64,000 bases of DNA, taken from Anarhynchus alexandrinus (taxonomy: Eukaryota > Chordata > Aves > Charadriiformes > Charadriidae). The position numbers and the translations under genes are program-made. The stretch lies in contig VUYV01000069.1 in assembly GCA_008711295.1 (NCBI GenBank), forward strand, positions 4,216,381 through 4,280,380, written 5' to 3'. Below are positions 1-13,812 of this stretch, one piece after another. Within the stretch, counting starts at the first letter, position 1. The number at the start of each line of letters is the position of its first letter. The notes beneath the pieces were generated by a model, which ran no database searches, had not been told where the DNA came from, and saw nothing but the letters and a program-made list of their open reading frames with translations.

Positions 1-46
1 ATGCTTTTTCTAATGCAATTAATATTTTATTCTGTTTATATTTCAG

Positions 47-229
47 CAAGATGAAATTAGAGTTCGTTTTTCGCATGCCTTATCCTTCCACATAGACTCA
101 TCTTGGTGGGTAGGCACTTTTCTGGGGGTTGTAGGTTCATATTTCTGCAGAGGACAGAATTACATGAAATCATCCTCCTCTTGGGTGAATTCTACAGTAA
201 ATTTCTACACTCATCAAAATTTGATTTAA
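47..229 (+). other. candidate terminal coding exon (weak)
   Basis: A plausible 3' splice site precedes this frame: a branch-point-like TTCTAAT near position 10, a pyrimidine-rich run, and ATTTCAG ending at 46. From CAA at 47 the frame stays open for 60 codons to a TAA at 227-229. The peptide has a hydrophobic stretch (WWVGTFLGVVGSYF) that could be the end of a membrane segment. The following AT-rich 500 bases would suit a 3' UTR. I recognise no protein family, and the upstream exons would lie outside the window. A chance open frame next to a cryptic acceptor is the main alternative. Confidence 0.22.
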
Positions 230-3200
230 ATAATCTGTTTTGTATTGTTTTGAATTTGTATTTGCTGATATATTTTCCTGTAAAAAAACCTAATTCCTAT
301 TGTTTGGAAAACATTAAAATACCTGTTGAAGCAGGCTTTGTATTTGAAGCTTCTCTTTGCTAAGTAGATATACAAAATCTTTGCACATTTATTTGAGCAA
401 ATTTACTGCTAATATACAGTTCTGCTAATTTTAATAGATACTTCCATTGTGTTAGCATATGGTGGTTGCTATATTTTTTTGTTTTGTTCAACTGGGTGAA
501 TATCATGACTTTATACTTGATTTCGTCAGAAAAGACTATTCTTTTAATGAAGCACAAATATTGTTCGTATTTTTAATGTAAGTAAAACAGAATTAACTTG
601 CTTCTAAATAAGGAATGCATAGGTTTATCTAACAAGCTCGCATTTTAGCTTGCAATATTAAACCCCCTGTAGCCCTCAGCCACTAGATCATTTTTGTCCA
701 GGCATCTTTTTTCATGCATGAAGAAGCTCTGCAAAGAAGATACACACTTTAAGAGTACGCAGCAATTATTTATTGGTTAATACACACAGCAATGAGCTCG
801 GCACTACATGTGACTGGGCTAAGGTGTAGTACACTCACCCTCTCTCCTCCTTTCCTCAAGAGACTTGATGAGTACTTGGAGGTCCATCAGGTAGAGAAGC
901 AGAGGCCTGCATTGCTCCGTGGAAGGAGCTGCTCCTTAGTGTTGCTGCATTACTGACTTCCCCTTATTTGTTTTTTTGTCCTATGGCTTCTTTACCTTTC
1001 CATCTCAGTATTTTTCTTCTTGAATCCTTGAGCTGCTATCACCATCTCAAAGAGCTTCAATTCTGTCTGTGTTTTTACTTTTCTTATCTTTTATGGTTTT
1101 AGCTCATGGATTTTCTGTCACCTTAAACAACAATTTTCTCAGTAAAACTAAGCCAAGGTCACAGAGTTGTGCTGCATCAAACTAAGCCTTGGATCACAGA
1201 GAACTGAACCCCCGAACCAAGGGTTACAGACTTATCTAGAGAGGGGGGACTGAACCACTTCCTTTTTGCCCTCATAATCACTGGGATTTTACAATTAGTA
1301 GATCTCATCCTCCTGCACCTGGCTTTTAACGATAGACTGGAGAAAGAAAACAAATCTTTATAATTTTTTCAACTCCCAGCCAGTTTCTCACCTTTCAGTG
1401 AGCTAGTAATTGAACCAATTTGACTGAAATGAAGAAAATATTCTCTGTGCAACTGTGAAAGATTCTACTGCTGCCAACAGCTGCTTTTCATTTCAACAGA
1501 CTCTGGGTCCGCTCGCCTTCCTAGTGATTTCCACCAATTCAGATTTCTCGTTCAATACTTCAAGATTGAATCTATATCTGATATAATTGCATTACTTGAA
1601 CAGATCATCATACATGGCATGTCCAGTATTGGTCAAAATATGTTAACTGATGTTTTAATTTGAGAGAGTGTGTTTTAAAATATACTTTCTTAAAAACTAT
1701 AAATAAGTTTTCAGCCAGTCTTGTAACGCTCTAGGACAGGAGGTATTGAATCACACTGGGATGACAGCAGTGACAGTGCCCTCCTCGCCACCATTACCAC
1801 AACAGCCTCCTGTATTAAACATGTTGTGAGAACTCTGAGGCTATCTCCGTACTTATAAATTAAAGATGTTGGAAGCCTGTTTTGGCACCGAGTTGATGAA
1901 GAATGTTAAGTGTCCCTACTATCAAACTCTCTTAGCTTTTAAAACAGGATGGCTGCATTCAACCTCCCTCTTGTGAATAGCCTGTGAGTAGCATTAACTC
2001 CCTAACTGTGCCTGGCAAATGTTTTCAAAAGCAAGTTCTAGCTGGCCAGGGCCAAAACTGTGCTGAGGCCAATTGAACAGTTTAACAATATGGATGATCA
2101 AGTTTCAGTGCCCAGGAATGTTTAATTTAATCGTGCAAACATTGCCTTATTGGATCAAGGCCTGAAAGCGGTATGGGAAACATATAGTTTTTGAATCCCA
2201 TATGGGATTACACATAAACTGCATGGCACCGAATTGCTCAAACGCTTAGGTGCTTTCAGGTAGCAGATGAAAAGACATTTTAAAGGTTTTATAAACTTGG
2301 GCATTATGCATATTGAAGTAAAATGCAGGGTTAGGTATGTTCTGGGTATGTATACATGTATAATAAGGATTTTCATTGGAGTGACTCTCACTTAGCTTGA
2401 GCCCTGTAAATGGACTTAAACAATTGAACCTTAACTTTGAGTAAACATCCCCACTGTCTGCACCTTTGTTCAGTGGCCCTCTTCTAGGAAGCAGCCCTGT
2501 TTTTTTCCTCAGGTGGTCATCAAAAGCAGTAGAAACCCATAAATTCAGGAATAAAAATATGGTGGCAATGGCACCGGTAGCTGCTGGTACTAGTAATCTG
2601 CAGCACACAAATAAGTTTTAACCAGAGCACTTGGCAGGTGGGAGGCTGCTGACAGTAACCATTCAGCAGAGCTTTTGGGACAGGATAGGTGAGGTCAGGG
2701 TAAGCTTTTCTTTAGGCTTGTTGTTGAATGCACCCACAGTTTTAATAGTAAGCACAGACACCATCTCCCTCTTGCCTGAGATAAATGATGTCATCTTTTA
2801 GCCTTTGAAATGCCACTGTCATTTTTAAAAATGAAATTCAGGCTTTTAAGTCAGTGAGATAGTTTCAAAATTTTTATTTGAGAACTGTATACAAACAAAA
2901 AAATGCCAGACAGTTCAGTGTTGTCTAAGGAACAAAGGACAGCAGAATAAACTTCTTGAAAAGTAAATTCATAAAAGAAAGATTATTTTTGTTCAAGAGC
3001 AGAAACCTATATATATAGAATTACACATGTACACAAGATAATGAGACATATGACATAACAGTCATCTAAAGAAAGGCCATACCTAATATGGAAGTCATTG
3101 AACTACATGAAAACTAACAGCTTAGAACTGTAAGATATTCAAGGACAGGTTACAAAATCTTTGGATCTATCAAAGCAGAATAAATCCACAACTGGAATGC

Positions 3201-6200
3201 AGATTCTGTGTCAGGAGCGTGTGACCTGTGTCATGGTCACTTGTACATTTGAAAGAATAGATTTGTCTTCAGTTGAGGAAGGAGAATGGGATCAGCACAA
3301 GTCTGCTGTGGTTTCCTAACAACATACCCTTTTTTCAGAAGAAATTCCAGGATTGCTGCAAATTAAACCGACTCTGTACAACCAATCCTGTGGCATTGGC
3401 ATTGCCTGAAACTGTGCTCAGTTGTGTGACTCTAAAAATGCCCTCTATTAGAAGGTAGGTAGTATGCCTGCAGGTTTTTGGACGGACATAGAACAGCTAA
3501 GCAGATCCAAAATGCTCCTGAATCAGCAAGAGGGACACGAACCTATGGAGCTGAGTAAACAGCCGGCACTTGCTGAGCTAATGGCATGTGAGCATTCTCA
3601 CAAAATTCTCGTTGTAGTTCAAAGAATGAGAACAGCAGTGACACACTACACAATGCTTAGAAGAAACAGACATTCTCCCAAAAGCTTACTCATTTCTGTT
3701 CTCCTGCTATTACTTGCTAGCTAAATAATTACTTTTGTCATATTTTAAAATTTTATTTATTAAATGCATATAGAGAAATCCTCTGCTAAGCAAAGAGTCC
3801 TAAAAATTATTCAGTCTTACTGCAGTTGTGGTCATGAACTACAGACTTTTGAAAGGAACTGTCAGCTACCTTTTCCTAGAGGTCCTCATTTAGTATAAAT
3901 TTCCAGCAAGTACACATAAGCCAAAGTATCTGTTTGTTCATTTGTAATTATCTTCTCATATTTATTTGGGTGGCATTGGCTTAGGTGTGAAACGCAAATA
4001 GTCTCAGGGTGTCAGAGATACCCTATTCCTTGAATACACTGCCTTTTCTTTTCTTCTTCAGGAGAAAAATGAAAAAAAAAGGAAATTAAAATCCTCTTTT
4101 CATTCACAGAACATGAGCCTCTCTGACAAGACTCCTGACGGAAGAAACTCAGAGTGGTTCTCCTGCTGACCTAACTGTCATTTTCTGCCAGGATTGCCAG
4201 CAACAACGCAGCAATTGTGTTTTGCAAAGTGTTTTTGTTCCAACTTTGTGTTTTGTTTGGGCACTTGGACTGTTGGAACTTTTACTTATACAAGGTATAG
4301 CTTGTATGAGATTCAAGAGCCTATGTATGCAATAAAATATGTCTGACAAAAGATCCAGGAAAAATTTTAAAATCTCAAAGTTTGTGTACCAAGAATATCT
4401 GTGGATTATTTGTTTAGAGTGTACTGCAGCAGTGCCCTAAGTGAACACTGTCCTTTTAAGCAAAGACGTTACACTATTACTACTAAACAATTACGCATGT
4501 TAAGTTTAGGAGTGAGAAGAATGATGCCATGATGACAGGAGATGAAATAGTTGGAGTATGGTGGCTTTGCCTGGTTTCACCACCACAGATCTCAAAAGCT
4601 AGCAAAGTCATCTACAGCAGAGTCAGGCTACCAAAGGAACCTGCCGTGTCAACACAGTTGAATCTATGGCCACGTCCAAACGTTGTGGCAGATATCAAAG
4701 GTGTAGTCAGGACTAAGAGCAGATGGTATATGATTTCCTCAGTCCTATTGTACACGGCTCTTGGATTTTTGCACTTGCATGTTCTTGTTCCAAGACACAT
4801 TGACTTCAGTTTCAAGGATTAAGACCAACATCTCTTTTTTTCTTTTTTTTTTAAGAATATGTTAAGCAAGCAGGGTTTCTTGCCATAAAGTTACACTTGT
4901 TTTCTGCAGATTTTTATTTAGCACAAGCAGGATTGACTTTGAAATAAAATCCAACAGGTTTTCCAGTTGATTTTGATTTAATGGACGTCTTTGGTAGAGG
5001 GCCTCAGGGTAGGCTGGCTGTAGCTATTTATCTTTATACTGGGTAGTTTATATATTTTAAGAAAGTGACAAATGGCAGCTTTAAAAAAACTCATTATGGT
5101 AATTGATTATTATAGGGAAACCTCGGAAACTTTATGAAAGAGAGCCGTATTCTCTAAGTGTCTTAGCTTTAAACCAGACTTGTAATTAGAAGAATCCATA
5201 AACATTTATCACATTAAGAGAGGTTTGGTCAGTAAGTTTAGAATAAAACTCTGTAGTCACTTTATTGTTCTGTGTTAAAATCACATACTTTAGTGATTTT
5301 CCCTTACCACAGAGAGATTAATTTGCCCAGCTGAATAGAGGACCACACACACTCTCAGAACCTGTCTAAGCAGAGTTCTACAAGAAATTTGCTGTGCATG
5401 TCTCTGGGAAGGGTAACTGGTCTCTTGAATAAATATGTTTCTGAGAGTTGCAATCAAGCCATATTTTCTGAGTAGAATTTGTTCAAGAATTTGAGCTGCC
5501 TATTGTCCCTCCAATTCTTCTCCTTGGCCTCTCCATCTGTCTGAAACCTTGGGTGTCTCTGGCAGGTAACTCATTGATCTCAGATTTCCCTCCTTCCCTC
5601 ACTACACTTATTTTAGCTGTAGCTCATTCTGACATAGTTCTGAAAGATTGCAGTCCTGGATTCATATGTAAGATGGCCTTTAACTTGTATTTAATTTCAA
5701 GCCTTATGGTTTAGTGACTGATTTATTTAAGCAAACAAACAAAATATTTTGTTAAATTATAGCTAATGTGGCTAGGAGTTTATTTTGCTTTCATCAATGT
5801 GATAAATCTCTCTAAGGCAAAAAATTGGGACCAATCTCTGCAATCACTACCTAATGTTACATTACAAACGCCTTTGGAAGACAGAGATGTTTCTGGTCTG
5901 TCTTTCACAGACACAATTAGCACTCTAGAGACTCATGCACTGTTTTCAGAAATGCTGAATATAAAAACTGATATCTCTGATTTCAAGTATATGGAAGTTC
6001 TTAATCATGTCTTAAGTTGAGGAGTGGTCGCTGTCCCTGAGCACAGAAAAGTAAATATTCTGCAGTTGACTCTTTAAGGACTTTTTGTTCCTGATTTAAA
6101 GCTGCATTATATGACTCAGTCTGAGTTCTAGTTTAACCAAGGGAGTATACATTTCATGTTCCTTATAAGAAAGAAAAGAAAGGGCTGCTCAGAATAAACC

Positions 6201-9200
6201 AAAACTAAGCATAAAAGGCAGAAAATATTTGCAAAGCCATACATGTTACTATGGTACATATACTTCAACAACTTTTCAGTCCAGGCAAGGTATTTTTGCT
6301 GTATGGCTTCTCAGGCATAATCTGCCATGGTATTTCTTCTCTTTTAACTGGCTTTCATTGTGGTAACCCTCAACATTTATTGTGTTTTCTCTTATGGCAC
6401 CAAATCCTGCAATCAAAAGAGTGTATAAAAATGCCATCTTTCACTTCTAAAAAGTAAGTTTCTAGTCTATAAAGCTGGTGTGAAAAGATTGACTTTGCCA
6501 CCTTAGTTATTTGTAAGGTTCAGAGGTGAGAAGACAAATGAAAGAACTATAAAAATTGCTTTCTTAAAATTTTTGTTATTTTTAACAAAATCATAATTTT
6601 TGGAACAGTTTCATGACATTTTAGCATATGGACTTGACAATACTATCATTTCTCTTTCTTTAAATATATTTTATTGCTTCAGATAATGTCCTAAATATAA
6701 ATTTACATATGTCTATAACAGAAGTAAACCACAAAATCTGAGAAACAAAGTGAAGTTTTCAAAAGCAAAGAGTTTTTGACTCTTCTAAGCAGACAGCTTC
6801 TAAAAACAACCCCATAATAATTACATCTATTCTTTCCCCGCAGCCAGCTACATCTTTTTACCATTAAAGTTTTTATTTTTCCAAGTTTGCTTCAGTCTGT
6901 AAACCCCGCTTTAAACATGAAATAAAAATCATTGTTCCTTTGGCAACTATATAGTTTCTTTGTTGAAAGCTGCTTAATTCAAATATTCTGCTCACAAAGA
7001 TATGTTACTTGGCAGCTTGATATATACAGTAAAAGTGAATGATATCTGTTAATAGCAGAGAAGAAAATTCATGTTCTTTGTGTTTCCCCATAATAGAGCT
7101 TTTTCAAGTTAGCCAGTGTTTCAGATTGATAAACGTCAGGTAAACAATGAACCGTATGAAGGTCTAACCCTCTGAGTTCTTTTGTCTGTACAGTCAGTGT
7201 GAAAAGAGCACACTGGCACGTGGCAGGATCAGGCCGTAAGATTTCAAAAAGTGTGATGCAAACGTACTTTGGGGTGCAACTGAGCTGCTCCAGTGCTCTT
7301 ATATAGCGTTGCCTCAGTGGATGGACATTGTCTTTCTCTGTTTTCTTTTTGCTTAATTAGCTGTTTTGAAGTTCTACCTGAAACCAAAATGCACTCTACT
7401 AAAACTCTGACACGCGGCAGCTAACTTGCAGTTATAGCTGAACAGGGCGCTAACACACAGGAAAAATTCCAGCTGAAACATATAGATTCTCTCTAGAAAT
7501 GTGTTACCATACAATGTAACAAATTCACTCTTTTTTCTTATACAGGTTTTGTTTTATATATATGTGCAAGATTTTTAACTAAGTGAAAATATTCATTACT
7601 GTAGAAATGGTGAGGTAGAACAGAATAGGAGGTCACTGAGTTTTTCCTTCTAATCTATGACTTGATTATTACTTCTTTACATTTTTTTTCTAGGAACTGT
7701 GGGCAGCAAGATACTGAAATGGATTTGGCTTACCTGAATCTCACATCTCATTCTATGCCTAATTTCCTGATCAGTGACAAATACTATATGAGTTTTAGAA
7801 GCAATATGCTATTTGAAATTTAAAATATTGCCTTTTTTTTTTCTCCAAGTGAAGCTGGAGTCATTACATCTTGCATTCCTTTTAGATATAAACTCTTAAA
7901 ACTACTGCTGTTTACAAGAGCTTCAGACCACATCTCACCCTCTGTAAACATAGGACTGCAATTCCAGGAAAGCGTGCCAGACATCTATTTAGGAAAAGGT
8001 TAAACCGCAATCCAGAGTGGAAGCAAGCCTTTCGCCATCCTTTTCTCATTTCCCATAGGAAAATTTCCATCGGAAAGATGCAGTGTATTCCTGCAAGTTC
8101 CTGGACTTGGCTGGTTGGGAGCTCGGACTGGCGAATGCCTTGCATTCATTGGCATAAAGGAAAAGAAAGCCCCACAGTTCCTGACTTTTGGAATGGGGTT
8201 AGTCTCACCTGCCATCAGAACCTTAAAAGTTAGATATCTAAAATGGAGCTAGTCTCTGTTTCTTTCCTTAAGAGACAGTATTTCACCCGCCAAAGCAGTT
8301 AGTCTACCAGTCTTGAGGCACGATGGCTGGTATATAAAAAGATGACCTACAAGTTTGATGGGCCACACGTCATCTTCTCACCTGGGCCCATACATTTCTG
8401 GTGGTAGTGTTATATTTACTATGTACTTTAGATGACATAAAAGAGAATAATTCCAGTTCACTCTACATGCTGAATAGGGACAACGGTCCGGTGATTGCGA
8501 AAGGGCTGCATTGCCAATGCACCTCCTGATTACTGAGAGCTATGTTAGTATGGAGATGCCTTTTGCCTTTCTTCTAATGTGTACTGGCAGAAAAGCCAGC
8601 AAGAATTCAATCCTAATTTAGTGCAATTTCTTGTGCATATATTTGCCTGTACTAAACTGCAATATTTTATGCTTAAAGGACAGAATTTTCTCTCATTAAC
8701 CCCGCAGAGGTCAGTGGGATGTACAGAAACTCTAGTAAGCATTAATTTTGTATCATTCGCATACGGCAGTTTTATCAGGCATTTCCAAGATGCAAAACAC
8801 TGTCATATGGAAATGCGTTCACCAATATGATATTTTCACAGTATAAAATGTTTATTAGGAAAACGTATGCCTCATGGTACATATGTTCCCATGTTCTAAT
8901 GCACATTTTATAAGGATTTTTCTTTTTAACCTGTTACTTTACTCTTTTGTTTTTAAAAGTTGATTCACTGTTATTAAACAAAATCAAAGAGGTGAAGAAA
9001 ACGACATGTGGCAGCTCTTTTTGTTGCTATCATCTTGTTTTATTGTTTGAATGCCTCAGAAGGTGGCTATTGTACTTTTATTGAGCAAGGAATAGAATCT
9101 CTTTAAAATCCAGGTGTTGACCACATGTTTATCAGACTTTCCATAAACAACAAAGAGTTTTTCTTTCCATATCTGCTTTCTTTGTGAAAATCCAACTGAG

Positions 9201-10114
9201 CCTTGCAAATATGTTAATCCAGGTCTGCAAAATCTTCAAGCTCTTGATTTGATTCATGCATGCTAGCAAGGGTCAAACTGAGGGGAAATAGTAAAGCAGC
9301 ATTTCCTCTGAGGTGATTGTGTTGCTCGTGCCTTTGTATATTGCTACCAGCATAGAATGGTGGCAGGTTTTCACTGCTGAGGATTAAAACTAATTTAATG
9401 TTTCTGAACTAAACATGCTAGGATGCAAAGTTCAGATCCAAATTGCAGCTTTATCAAATTAGGTGTTCAGATACGGTGACTGGAATTTGCTTCAAATATA
9501 GAAAGCATTCAGATCTAGCTTTTTCAATTGTTCTCATATTTGCTAAGCACTGATTTTTGAGCATACTGTGAGGCTGAAAAAGAGCCATATCTTAAAAACA
9601 GCCTTCTAATTTTGTACCTCTTCTTATCACAGTCCTGCTTGCCAAGGCAATAAACTCCAGATGAAAATAATGGATTTTGGATACCCAACAGCAGTTTCCT
9701 GCTCCTGGGAATCTCCATTTCTGTAAAATATTAGTTTGTACTTGTATTTATTTAATTGGCAATCCATATATAAATATACATAATGTGTGCATAAAAAAGA
9801 GAATGCTGAAACAGAACACTGTAATAAATATGGATTTTTAAGATATAGTATAAAAGAACAAACAGCATAGGTCCTGAACTTGCAGCTCCTGCATGAATGT
9901 TTGTAATAATAAGAACCATTATTTAATGAATTTTTATCCTTCCTACAGCTCCCAAACAGGTACTCTACAATAAAAAGGAAGAAAGGAGGACACCTAATAT
10001 GACTGTAAGAGAAGGGGATGAAGTTTTAAAAGAGTAAAACTATAACAGGAAAGTTATGCAGTTATTTGTTATTTATTAGATATGTTGGCAAACTAACACC
10101 TTTATAAAAGGTGG
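230..10114. other. noncoding AT-rich sequence, no gene recognised
   Basis: Every open frame here is short (at most 120 codons), lacks recognisable motifs and is broken by stops in neighbouring frames. A short AT-alternating run occurs near 3007-3018. Part of 8672-8740 resembles an ancient palindromic repeat and is listed separately. No RNA gene, CpG island or young transposon was seen. Confidence 0.7.
8672..8740. repeat. possible degenerate amniote palindromic repeat
   Basis: The stretch GCAGAGGTCAGTGGGA sits in a context (GGACAGAATTTTCTCTCATT before, TGTACAGAAACTCTAG after) like the centre of the ancient palindromic elements whose core reads roughly CCCATTGAAGTCAATGGG. It is heavily decayed and could be coincidence. 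Comparison is with the clearer copies near 38.5 kb and 40.8 kb. Confidence 0.22.
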
Positions 10115-10189
10115 CTTCTTTCTTTTTTCTTTCGTTCTTTCTTTCTTTCTTTCTTTCTTTCCTTCTTTCTTTCTCTCTTTTTTTCTTTC
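10115..10189. repeat. (CTTT)n pyrimidine microsatellite
   Basis: About 75 bases are almost pure C and T, mostly CTTT tetramers with interruptions (CTTTCG at both ends, CTCTTTTTTT inside). On the minus strand it is an AAAG purine tract. Such tracts vary in length and can form triplex DNA. No flanking transposon is visible. Confidence 0.9.
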
Positions 10190-11554
10190 GTGGATAAACT
10201 CAGTTCTGAGAGGCTTAGTAAAAATCAATTAGTTGTAGAACACCTACTTACCTGAGGGTTGAGGGATCAGGCAAATTTGGGGTGAATTTCTCTACGTTAT
10301 ATTTGGTGCTTCACCACATGTGAATGTGAGAGAAATTTATACTACTTTATCTAATTAGCACAGCAAACCTTTCAAACACTGTTAAAATTTAATTAGGCTT
10401 CTTACTTGTTAATTTGGAGTAATGTTAGTTTATTTTTCTCTTACAATTGATTTCCAAAAATATTTTTCCTTAACTCTTGGTGTTTATTTCAGCAAAGAGT
10501 TCAAGGGGATTAAGGTTTCAAAAGTAGTGCCTTAAGGTATTTAAATGTATGGTGTTTTTTTTTTAAATAAAATCACTTTATGCTGACAGCTGAGATTAGA
10601 CATTTTTAAAAGTTCATTGACTATGTAATCATTTGATCAGTAACACACCATTTCTAAGTTTTTGTTATAGATTAGTGTATCCTTGGCTTAATAGTGGAAT
10701 AAATAAGTGTATTTAACATTTATAATGCAATTCATTGCTATTCTTTTAGAGTATGCCATCATTCAATAGTCAGATGTATCAGCAAAACAGAGAGCAGAGT
10801 GGTTTGCGCTGATCTTCAAATCGACAGACTGACATGTTCTCGAGATCTGTAAAAACGGAGTGATTAGTGGTTTTAATGTCTTGATGACTTGAGCTTGTTC
10901 TTTGTTTTTTGGGGGTAGGGTCATTTCACAGGGCATATTTAGACTCTCTGTAGTCTAAACCTTTGCTGATTAAAGTTAGTTTCTCTAAAAGGTAGCTGTA
11001 GAAATTTCCTTGTCAGTATAGGCAACACTGAACAACTGAAGAGGAAATTGTTCCTATTCCTTGTGATCTGGACTTAAACTCCAAGTTAATTGTGACACAG
11101 AAGCCCTTGGACTAAAAGGTAGAGCTAATGTTTTGTTATCTGTGGTGACATGTCCTCTCTTCTGAAAAAAGTAGTATTTTCTACAAATAGGCAACAGGCA
11201 CATGGCCTGTTGGATCAGGTTACATCAGGTTATGTTGTGTTACATGATATGACATGCCCTGCAGTGACCTGAGGCAATGTCATCTTGTGTTACCTTGGTA
11301 AGGAAATACTGTTCTTTATTAAGCAAGTGAAGAGAGGGCTAATCATCTCTAGTCATGAGGAATTTCTGTGCTCTCTGTAGGCAGAAGCGGTTAATGGCAA
11401 GTAGTCTGTTCTTCTGATTTTCTTTCGGCTAATGCGAAGGAGTCTAAACCTCATACGAATCTTGTCTTACTATTATTTACTAGTTGGCATGTACTTTGCA
11501 AATCTAATTTAATATATTCCAGAGTACACACAGAAAAGAAATTCCTGTAGTGCT
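10190..11554. other. noncoding sequence, no gene recognised
   Basis: No open frame above 60 codons and no recognised repeat. A loosely repeated TCAGGTTACATCAGGTTA motif occurs near 11215-11235. Otherwise I see nothing notable. Confidence 0.65.
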
Positions 11555-11772
11555 ACAAAGAGGTGTAGCACTTGGGGAGTGAATAGACAATAGTGCCTAT
11601 TTGGTTATGGAAATGAGAAATTTTGCAAAAGGGATATTAAGTAATCTTCTTAGATGGAAATGCTTAGTGTTGGAAGCCCAACTATTTATACATTTTTATG
11701 CATAGACTGGTCATTATTACTCTTCTACAGTTCTTATAAGCTTCTTGCTTAAATAGTACATTATGAAAATGA
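11555..11772 (+). repeat. diverged direct repeat, copy 1
   Basis: This block is collinear with 12030-12236. Shared anchors in the same order are TTGGTTAT (11601 and 12075), GTGTTGGAAGCC (ending 11678 and 12150) and TTATAAGCTTCTTGCT (11734 and 12201). The offsets are 474, 472 and 467, so only a few indels separate the copies. Sequence between the anchors is also similar, for example TGGTCATTATTACTCTT against AAGTCAATACTGCTTT. The family is not one I recognise. It may be an old local duplication or two copies of an old repeat. Confidence 0.6.
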
Positions 11773-12029
11773 GCTATCGCAACTGCAAAGTATGATAAAA
11801 CTGAGTCTACAGTGTGACCCTCCCCGTGACTCTATGAGGAGAGGTACTCTCAATAGGTAAGTCTTGAGTTATTGCATTATGGGATATTATCAAAGGAACC
11901 CATTGTACGTGGTCATTCAGTGTAATGATCTTTAATATTATTTCCTATTGATACATTCGGCATGTAAATTCACTTTTAAAAGATTTGCACAAAGAAAGTG
12001 AACACTATTACACAGGTACAGCTATCTAC

Positions 12030-12236
12030 TGATTTTACAGTAAATTACTGGTGCGTGGTACAGAATGTAACCTCTTGGTTATATTCTGCAGTAAAATGAA
12101 TGGGTTAGAGAGGTTTTTATGCAAATTAGTAATGCTCTGTGTTGGAAGCCTAATTGTACTTTTTATTGTTGGACAAGTCAATACTGCTTTAATACACATT
12201 TTATAAGCTTCTTGCTAAAATTGTATATGAAAGGGA
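12030..12236 (+). repeat. diverged direct repeat, copy 2
   Basis: Second member of the pair described at 11555-11772. Anchors TTGGTTAT, GTGTTGGAAGCC and TTATAAGCTTCTTGCT fall at 12075, 12139 and 12201. The roughly 250 bases between the copies show only vague similarity to what follows copy 2, so the duplicated unit may have been longer and has decayed unevenly. Confidence 0.6.
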
Positions 12237-13790
12237 TTAGTTCCCATAGATGAAAGGCATAATCTTAACAATGAGGCCACGTAAGCAGAATGGTTGAAGT
12301 ACTGATAAAGGATTTGTTAGCTCCTACATAGAATAAGTCTTATTAGTCTTATTAGTCACCACTATTTGACCCACTACAGTTCATTGTACAAGTCACATAT
12401 ACTCAGTGATGGAATGAACAACAGCTACTGTAATTGTATTCCGGCCAATTACAATAAATAGAAATGTGTGAAGTACCTTGCTGTAAACCAGAGACAACAT
12501 AAATTCATTTTTCTTTAGTTATTCTTGAATGGGGAAAGCAAAAAAAAAAAAAAAAGTCATTTTAAAAATGAGCTGTTTTATAAAAACTACTAGGTAGCAC
12601 ATCATGAAGGAGGCTGGAAAAGAAGGTCAAGGTTCAGGTTTGGCTTGCTGTCTCACTTGATCTAAATCTTCCCACATGCTCAACAGTGCTCATTATCACA
12701 AATAATAAAATTCAGATGTTGAAGAACAAGAGTTCAGTTCATCAGAGGAAAATCTGAAGAAAATTATCTTCAAAATGCAGGTTTCACGTTAGAAAAAAAA
12801 ATGTCATCTTTTGTACATGTTTTCATGGACAATCCTTGCTTTTTAAGTTAAAACAAATACAAAGCTTTCTGTTCTTTTTTTTTTTTTCCCTTTTCCATAG
12901 TTGTGACAACAGTGGTGACAGAGATAGTGAAGAAAAATGGAAGTATATGAGACAACTTCTAACTAAGGGCTTCCAAGAAAACAGAAGCCAGTCCTATGAA
13001 ATAGAAAAATGGAAAGGTTAAAAAAAAATAAAATGGTGATACTTAAAGACTTCTTGGTATCCCCCAGATTTAAAGAATCCATAAATATATATAGGAATGA
13101 CTGAATGATGATAGCATAGAAAATAGACACGAGAACAAAGTGGAACTGATGAGGCCTGTGTGGCCTTCAGTTATGTCATTTTTTTTCCACCATATGTTGG
13201 ATCACACAATACTAATGGGTGGGTGAACAGACTCTTAATCCTCATCCCCTCCATGACTAAAGAAATGTGTTAAATTATATTAACATTTCTAGTAATTCCA
13301 AACTACGGATTATATACGTGTTCCTATCTCTGCCATACTTTTATTCATTTCTACTCTTATTTACACAATCATGCGCTGGAGAAAGTATTAGCTGCCCATA
13401 TCTAGAATACTTTTTGGATGGGGTTTTCCTTTAAACCATGCTAACTGACCTCTCCCAGTACTGTACTATGTAGACTGGGTCTGTCAGATGTATATTTCAC
13501 ACAGTATAGTCTGTGTAGCCACACCTTTTTAGACCAAATGAACATCTGTCCTATCTCTAGGGATGCTGTTGCTCAGCATTTGCAGATTCATCGGTGATAT
13601 AGCTGCACATTTATTCTTTCTTTGTCTCCTGGAAAGAGTCCTATCTATAAGCCTCTGGTACAAATTAATATTTACCATCCAATTCTTTATTAGTTTGCCT
13701 TGCCTCAAGTGATGCCTTAGATAGACAGGCACCCTCCTGTTCTGTTCTTATAATTTCCTCATGCTAGCCTTTCCTTAAATTATTCTTTGC
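12237..13790. other. noncoding sequence, no gene recognised
   Basis: It contains a small CTTATTAGT tandem (12338-12357), an A15 run at 12541-12555 and a T-rich run around 12875-12893. None of the open frames is informative. Confidence 0.65.
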
Positions 13791-13812
13791 TTTTTTTTTT
13801 TTTTTTTTTTTN
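13791..13812. repeat. T21 homopolymer ending in an ambiguous base
   Basis: Twenty-one consecutive T are followed by a single N at 13812. The N most likely marks an unresolved homopolymer length rather than a real gap. A minus-strand open frame that crosses it (KKKK-rich) is an artefact. Confidence 0.9.
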
